Source of the DNA: Saccharomonospora viridis DSM 43017
Lineage (GTDB): Bacteria; Actinomycetota; Actinomycetes; Mycobacteriales; Pseudonocardiaceae
Length of the DNA: 64,000 bases
Assembly: GCF_000023865.1 (NCBI RefSeq)
Contig: NC_013159.1
Coordinates: forward strand, 2,444,001-2,508,000
Reading direction: 5' to 3'
Shown here piece by piece: positions 61,165 to 64,000 of the stretch. Each line of letters starts with the position of its first letter. The stretch's first letter is position 1. Below the pieces are notes generated by a model. It saw only the letters and a list, made by a program, of their open reading frames with translations. It did not search any database and was not told the DNA's origin. The translations under genes were made by a program, and so were the position numbers.

Positions 61165-62022
61165 TCAGCGGACCGACGCGATCTGACGCAAGCCGGGGAA
61201 TTCGTCGCGGGACACTTCGACTATCCGAGACAACACGGTGGGGGGATCGTGGAGCACGAGCCGATGGGGTGCGATCCGCTCGGCGAACTCGGCCAAGGCG
61301 TAGGTGCTGTTCCCGTCGATGAAGGTCAGGGCATCGAGGTGGAGATGCACATCACCGTGGACGGGTAACGCCTTGAGCGCGACCTCCAACACCTCACGCG
61401 AGGCCAGGTCGAGTTCCCCTCGCAGACGCCAGCTGTGTTCCTCCTCGCCATCGGCGTAGAGCGCGCAACCGAGACCGAACACGACACGTTGCCGGATGGG
61501 ATGGACGAACGCGAGCGCGGCGGCGGCGGATCGGTCGACGTAACGGCCGTCGTATCCGCACAGCAGAAGCACCGGTAATCGCGCCGCGATCTCGTCGAAC
61601 ATCATTTCGGCGTGTACGAAGGGGGCGATGTCGTCCCCGCTTCGGATCGGATGCGCCGAATCGACGGCCAGGCGCAGACCCCGGTATCCGGCCTCGACCG
61701 TGGTGACGGCGGCCTTCCGTATCTGTGCTACCTGTTCGTTCAGGACGGATTCGTCGGCGGTTCCCCGATAGGCCTCCAGCGACAGCAATGTCAGATCCCC
61801 GCCCCGCAACAGCTCATCACGTGCGGGCAATGGACTCAGGTCCCCGACCAGTTCGTCGGTACTCCTGTGGGAGACATAGAGCAGGCGCTCCCCGCGGGCC
61901 GCGCCCTCACTGAAGAACGGTACGAGCATCTCCCGCCAGGCTTCACTTCCGGTGTGAAACCAGCACGCATGGTCATGCCAGCCGTACCCGACCGGCATGA
62001 TGAGCGCGCTCTCTCTGCGCAT
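61165..62022 (-). CDS. MEDS-domain sensor with C-terminal STAS domain
   Basis: The 285-residue protein has an N-terminal MEDS (DcmR-like sensory) domain with HDHACWFHTGSEAWREMLVP and SEGAARGERLLYVSHR, and a C-terminal STAS-like domain (~195-275) with WRLRGELDLASREVLEVAL and DALTFIDGNSTYALAEFAER. MEDS-STAS proteins are thought to sense small molecules or redox state and act in partner-switching pathways. AAGGTGG precedes the ATG. A DevR-box-like site lies 37 bases upstream, so low oxygen may induce it. No anti-sigma kinase is adjacent. Confidence 0.85.
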   Translation of the reverse strand: MRRESALIMPVGYGWHDHACWFHTGSEAWREMLVPFFSEGAARGERLLYVSHRSTDELVGDLSPLPARDELLRGGDLTLLSLEAYRGTADESVLNEQVAQIRKAAVTTVEAGYRGLRLAVDSAHPIRSGDDIAPFVHAEMMFDEIAARLPVLLLCGYDGRYVDRSAAAALAFVHPIRQRVVFGLGCALYADGEEEHSWRLRGELDLASREVLEVALKALPVHGDVHLHLDALTFIDGNSTYALAEFAERIAPHRLVLHDPPTVLSRIVEVSRDEFPGLRQIASVR

Positions 62023-62587
62023 ACGACCACCTTAAGCAGCTGTCGAAGTGCGGAACTGGGTCCGAAAGTCCTTTCCCACCCTCGGTCCTCACGAACGCCG
62101 GCGAGCTCTCACGACACACAGCGTGCTGGGACGACACTCTCGGTGCGACACGGCGACACCAGGATCTCTGGCCACAGCGGACAGTGACATCGATCCGCAG
62201 GAGTCCCGGAACCGAACCGATCCCTCCGGCATGGCTCCGAATGAGGACACACGCGGCGTCACCGTACTCGCGGTCGCTCGAATACCTCCAAAGACGTCTT
62301 CTCGTGCGTACCGTCCCTGCCACGGCGGGTGTCGTCGACCGGGGTGCTCACGGTCCCATCGTCGGCCGATCTCAGCTCAGGCGCAGGGTGATCTCACGTC
62401 GATTCCCCCGTACCGGTCGTCACCGAGCGGAACGGCGATGTCCGAGCCGTGGTGCGACAGCACTCATCGAATCGACCGACGAAATCCACATGGGACTAAA
62501 AGCACGGGAATCGCCGTCGGTGCCGCCCCAGCGGCGGACCACGGGGAAGGGACCCTGTATCCGGCCGGAACACCGTCCCCACGAGGA
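62023..62587. other. Gene-free region upstream of the MEDS-STAS gene
   Basis: The left end holds the DevR-box-like site at 62059-62072. A second weak 14-mer (GGGACTAAAAGCAC, 62492-62505) matches one half of the DevR box. Open frames in both strands lack ribosome sites and family resemblance. Confidence 0.5.
62059..62072 (-). promoter_or_regulatory. DevR-box-like site before the MEDS-STAS gene
   Basis: Read on the minus strand, AGGACTTTCGGACC matches 12 of 14 positions of GGGACTTTCGGCCC. It lies 36 bases before the start of the MEDS-STAS gene and faces it. Confidence 0.55.
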
Positions 62588-62896
62588 TCAATCCGGATCG
62601 CTACCGCCCGGCATTCCCGACAGCATGATGTGCGAGGACAGACGGGCCGCCCTGGCCACCGCGCTGTCACCCCTGGCCACCCCGGGGAGGGTGTCGTCGG
62701 GATCGGCCAGACGCGGCTCCAGCTGGTGCAACAGCGAGATGAACTCATCGCCGAGTCGACCCGCCGCCTCACCGATCAATTCGGGATCGGGCCCCGCATC
62801 GGGTGACGTCGTATCCGGCCGGAGCGCGGCGATGACCACCGCCGCCAGCTGTTGCGCCACCCGCTCCGCAAGGCTCTCGGAATCCGCTGTGGTCAT
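62588..62896 (-). CDS. Small unknown protein (102 residues)
   Basis: The protein is helical and acidic, with LAERVAQQLAAVVIAALRPD at the start, LIGEAAGRLGDEFISLLHQLEPRLAD in the middle and SHIMLSGMPGG at the end. GGGGGAGG lies eight bases before the ATG, one of the best ribosome sites in the window, so the gene is real. I recognise no domain. It directly follows the DevS-like kinase gene and probably belongs to the same transcript; the kinase reading frame runs 128 bases into it. Confidence 0.7.
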   Translation of the reverse strand: MTTADSESLAERVAQQLAAVVIAALRPDTTSPDAGPDPELIGEAAGRLGDEFISLLHQLEPRLADPDDTLPGVARGDSAVARAARLSSHIMLSGMPGGSDPD

Positions 62897-64000
62897 GGTG
62901 GTGTCCTCCCCCGAGGATCGGTGGACAGCATGTCAGCCCGCACCTGTTGTGTGCAGGGTCGGAAGTCACCTCTTCCGAAAGAGGTGCCCTCGCCCGTTCA
63001 CTCGCACCACCACGTCGCGGTGGTGCGGCGTCCGAGGTCGGCAACGGTGCCGTCCAGAGCAACCGCACCGTGCCGCCGTGGTCGTCGACGACCGTCTTCC
63101 CGCCGTGATCACGGCTTCGGCGGCGCAATTGCTCGAGCCACCGTGAGTCCGCCGGAACCGAGATCGGACCCGCCACGGTGATGTCGATCCTGACCGCGTC
63201 GTCGACCTCGACATCGAGCGTGATCTCCGCGGCGGTGCCGTCGTCCTGCGCCTGTCGCACGAGTCGCCGGACCGCTTCCCGGACGACGACCTCCATGTCG
63301 CGCCCCAACGACTCGGGCACGAACGTGTCCACGGCTCCCCCGATGCGCACCGACAGCGTCGGAAACCCTTGGGGCAGTACCGGTACGGCGTCGAGCAACC
63401 TCCGCCGCAGGCTGTTCTTCCCCGTCCCCACCGAGTGCAGTTCGAAGATCGAGGTGCGGATCTCCTTGACGGTCAGATCCAACCTCCGCATCGCATCACC
63501 GATGCGCTCGGCGGTGCGCGGGTCGTGCGTTTGCCTCAACGCGCCCTGCAAACTCATACTCGCCGCGAACAGGCGCTGGATGACGTGATCGTGGAGATCC
63601 TGGGCGATCCGGTCGCGGTCGGTCAGCAGGGCGACCGCCCGCTCGCTCTCCCGCTTGTCGGCGAACCGGAGCGCGAACGTGGCCTGCGCGGCGAACGAGG
63701 ACACCGCCGCGATCTGCTGTCGCGTGAATCCCGTGGCGCCGTTCTTCCGCAGGGCCACCAGGAGGCCGTGCATCCCCTCCGCGCTTCGGAGGGGGCTGAT
63801 CACGGCGGGGCCGAACTCCCGGCTGACCGAGGGAGGCAACGAAGTGGTTTCCCGGCCGAGGTCTTCCAACGTGACCGGCTCGACCATGCGCAGCACATCG
63901 GTGAGGACGGGACCCGGGATCACCAGCGCACCCTCGTCCAGGTGCCGTATCGGGTCGGACACCGCGCCCACGGACAGCGCCCCATCGGCCTCGGTGAGCA
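62769..64000 (-). CDS. DevS-like GAF sensor histidine kinase, 3' part (5' end outside window)
   Basis: The frame is open to the window edge. Visible are a GAF domain (VISPLRSAEGMHGLLVALRK), HisKA_3 with DLHDHVIQRLFAASMSL (phospho-His in LHDH) and an HATPase domain ending GGTVRLLWTAPLP. The ATPase N-box is weak (VVVREAVRRLVRQAQ instead of the EALxNxxKHA form) and the G boxes are short, so kinase activity may be reduced. After LLWTAPLP, where DevS proteins end, about 100 Arg/Gly/His-rich residues follow, crossing two hairpins and the next gene. A frameshift or sequence error near 63010-63050 is likely. Confidence 0.85.
   Translation of the reverse strand, partial: LTEADGALSVGAVSDPIRHLDEGALVIPGPVLTDVLRMVEPVTLEDLGRETTSLPPSVSREFGPAVISPLRSAEGMHGLLVALRKNGATGFTRQQIAAVSSFAAQATFALRFADKRESERAVALLTDRDRIAQDLHDHVIQRLFAASMSLQGALRQTHDPRTAERIGDAMRRLDLTVKEIRTSIFELHSVGTGKNSLRRRLLDAVPVLPQGFPTLSVRIGGAVDTFVPESLGRDMEVVVREAVRRLVRQAQDDGTAAEITLDVEVDDAVRIDITVAGPISVPADSRWLEQLRRRSRDHGGKTVVDDHGGTVRLLWTAPLPTSDAAPPRRGGASERARAPLSEEVTSDPAHNRCGLTCCPPILGGGHHHDHSGFREPCGAGGATAGGGGHRRAPAGYDVTRCGARSRIDR
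62967..63026 (-). terminator. Pair of hairpins at the expected end of the DevS-like kinase
   Basis: CACCTCTT-CCGA-AAGAGGTG (62967-62986) and GCACCACC-N7-GGTGGTGC (63004-63026... arms at 63004-63011 and 63019-63026) are perfect stems. They lie just where a DevS-type kinase should stop and overlap alternative-frame stop codons, which suggests a non-coding end of gene. Confidence 0.45.

Noticed and set aside
62048-62806. 252-codon open frame in the region upstream of the MEDS-STAS gene
   Set aside because: It has no ribosome site or domain, and overlaps the well-supported 102-residue gene on the other strand.

Overview
The window is high-GC, densely packed DNA from an actinomycete. The gene set fits the family Pseudonocardiaceae (Saccharomonospora or a close relative): a DevR/DevS dormancy system, a hopanoid operon, a mycothiol-ligase-like enzyme, and a single-chain multidomain acyl-CoA carboxylase. 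The genus is an inference. I saw no rRNA, tRNA, insertion sequence, prophage or CRISPR array.

Layout. 1-0.6 kb: end of a siderophore-binding protein. 0.8-5.6 kb: a P450 electron-transfer operon (two P450s, two small ferredoxins, one ferredoxin reductase) with its own TetR regulator and a palindromic operator. 5.9-12 kb: SDR, pyruvate-oxidase-like enzyme, flavohemoprotein Hmp with its NsrR-type regulator and two matching operator-like sites, a metallo-beta-lactamase-fold enzyme, and a DprE2-like reductase behind 21-bp tandem repeats. 12-23 kb: a hypoxia/NO dormancy island (Acg-type nitroreductase, DevR, DevS, four universal stress proteins, a GAPDH paralogue without its catalytic Cys, a Rip3-like M50 protease, HspX-type small heat-shock protein). 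DevR-box-like 14-mers lie before most of its transcription units. 23.6-28.5 kb: a large membrane patatin-like protein, an ATPase-fold regulator, and a CysRS/MshC-like ligase. 28.5-33.4 kb: a five-gene branched-chain amino-acid/amide ABC transporter operon, divergent from a PucR-type regulator. 35-37.4 kb: a WS/DGAT acyltransferase with an unusual N-terminal extension, plus an SDR. 37.4-45.1 kb: a complete hopanoid operon (hpnC, hpnD, hpnE, polyprenyl synthase, shc, hpnG, hpnH). 45.6-50.8 kb: another universal stress protein with a DevR box, a ROK regulator divergent from a TSUP transporter, a degenerate hydrolase, and a TetR regulator. 50.8-58.3 kb: the giant carboxylase and an MFS exporter. 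58.7-64 kb: a PRC-barrel/DUF2382 stress protein, RtcB, a MEDS-STAS sensor with a DevR-box-like site, a small unknown protein, and the 3' part of a second DevS-like kinase.

How the parts fit. The strongest theme is survival at low oxygen or under nitric oxide. NsrR/Hmp would detoxify NO. DevR/DevS would switch on stress proteins, HspX and the nitroreductase. The same DNA box recurs at 45-46 kb and 62 kb, so the regulon seems to cover several separate loci in this window. The other large blocks (P450 operon, hopanoids, acyltransferase, carboxylase) concern lipid and isoprenoid chemistry. All promoter and operator calls come from reading motifs by eye and are predictions.
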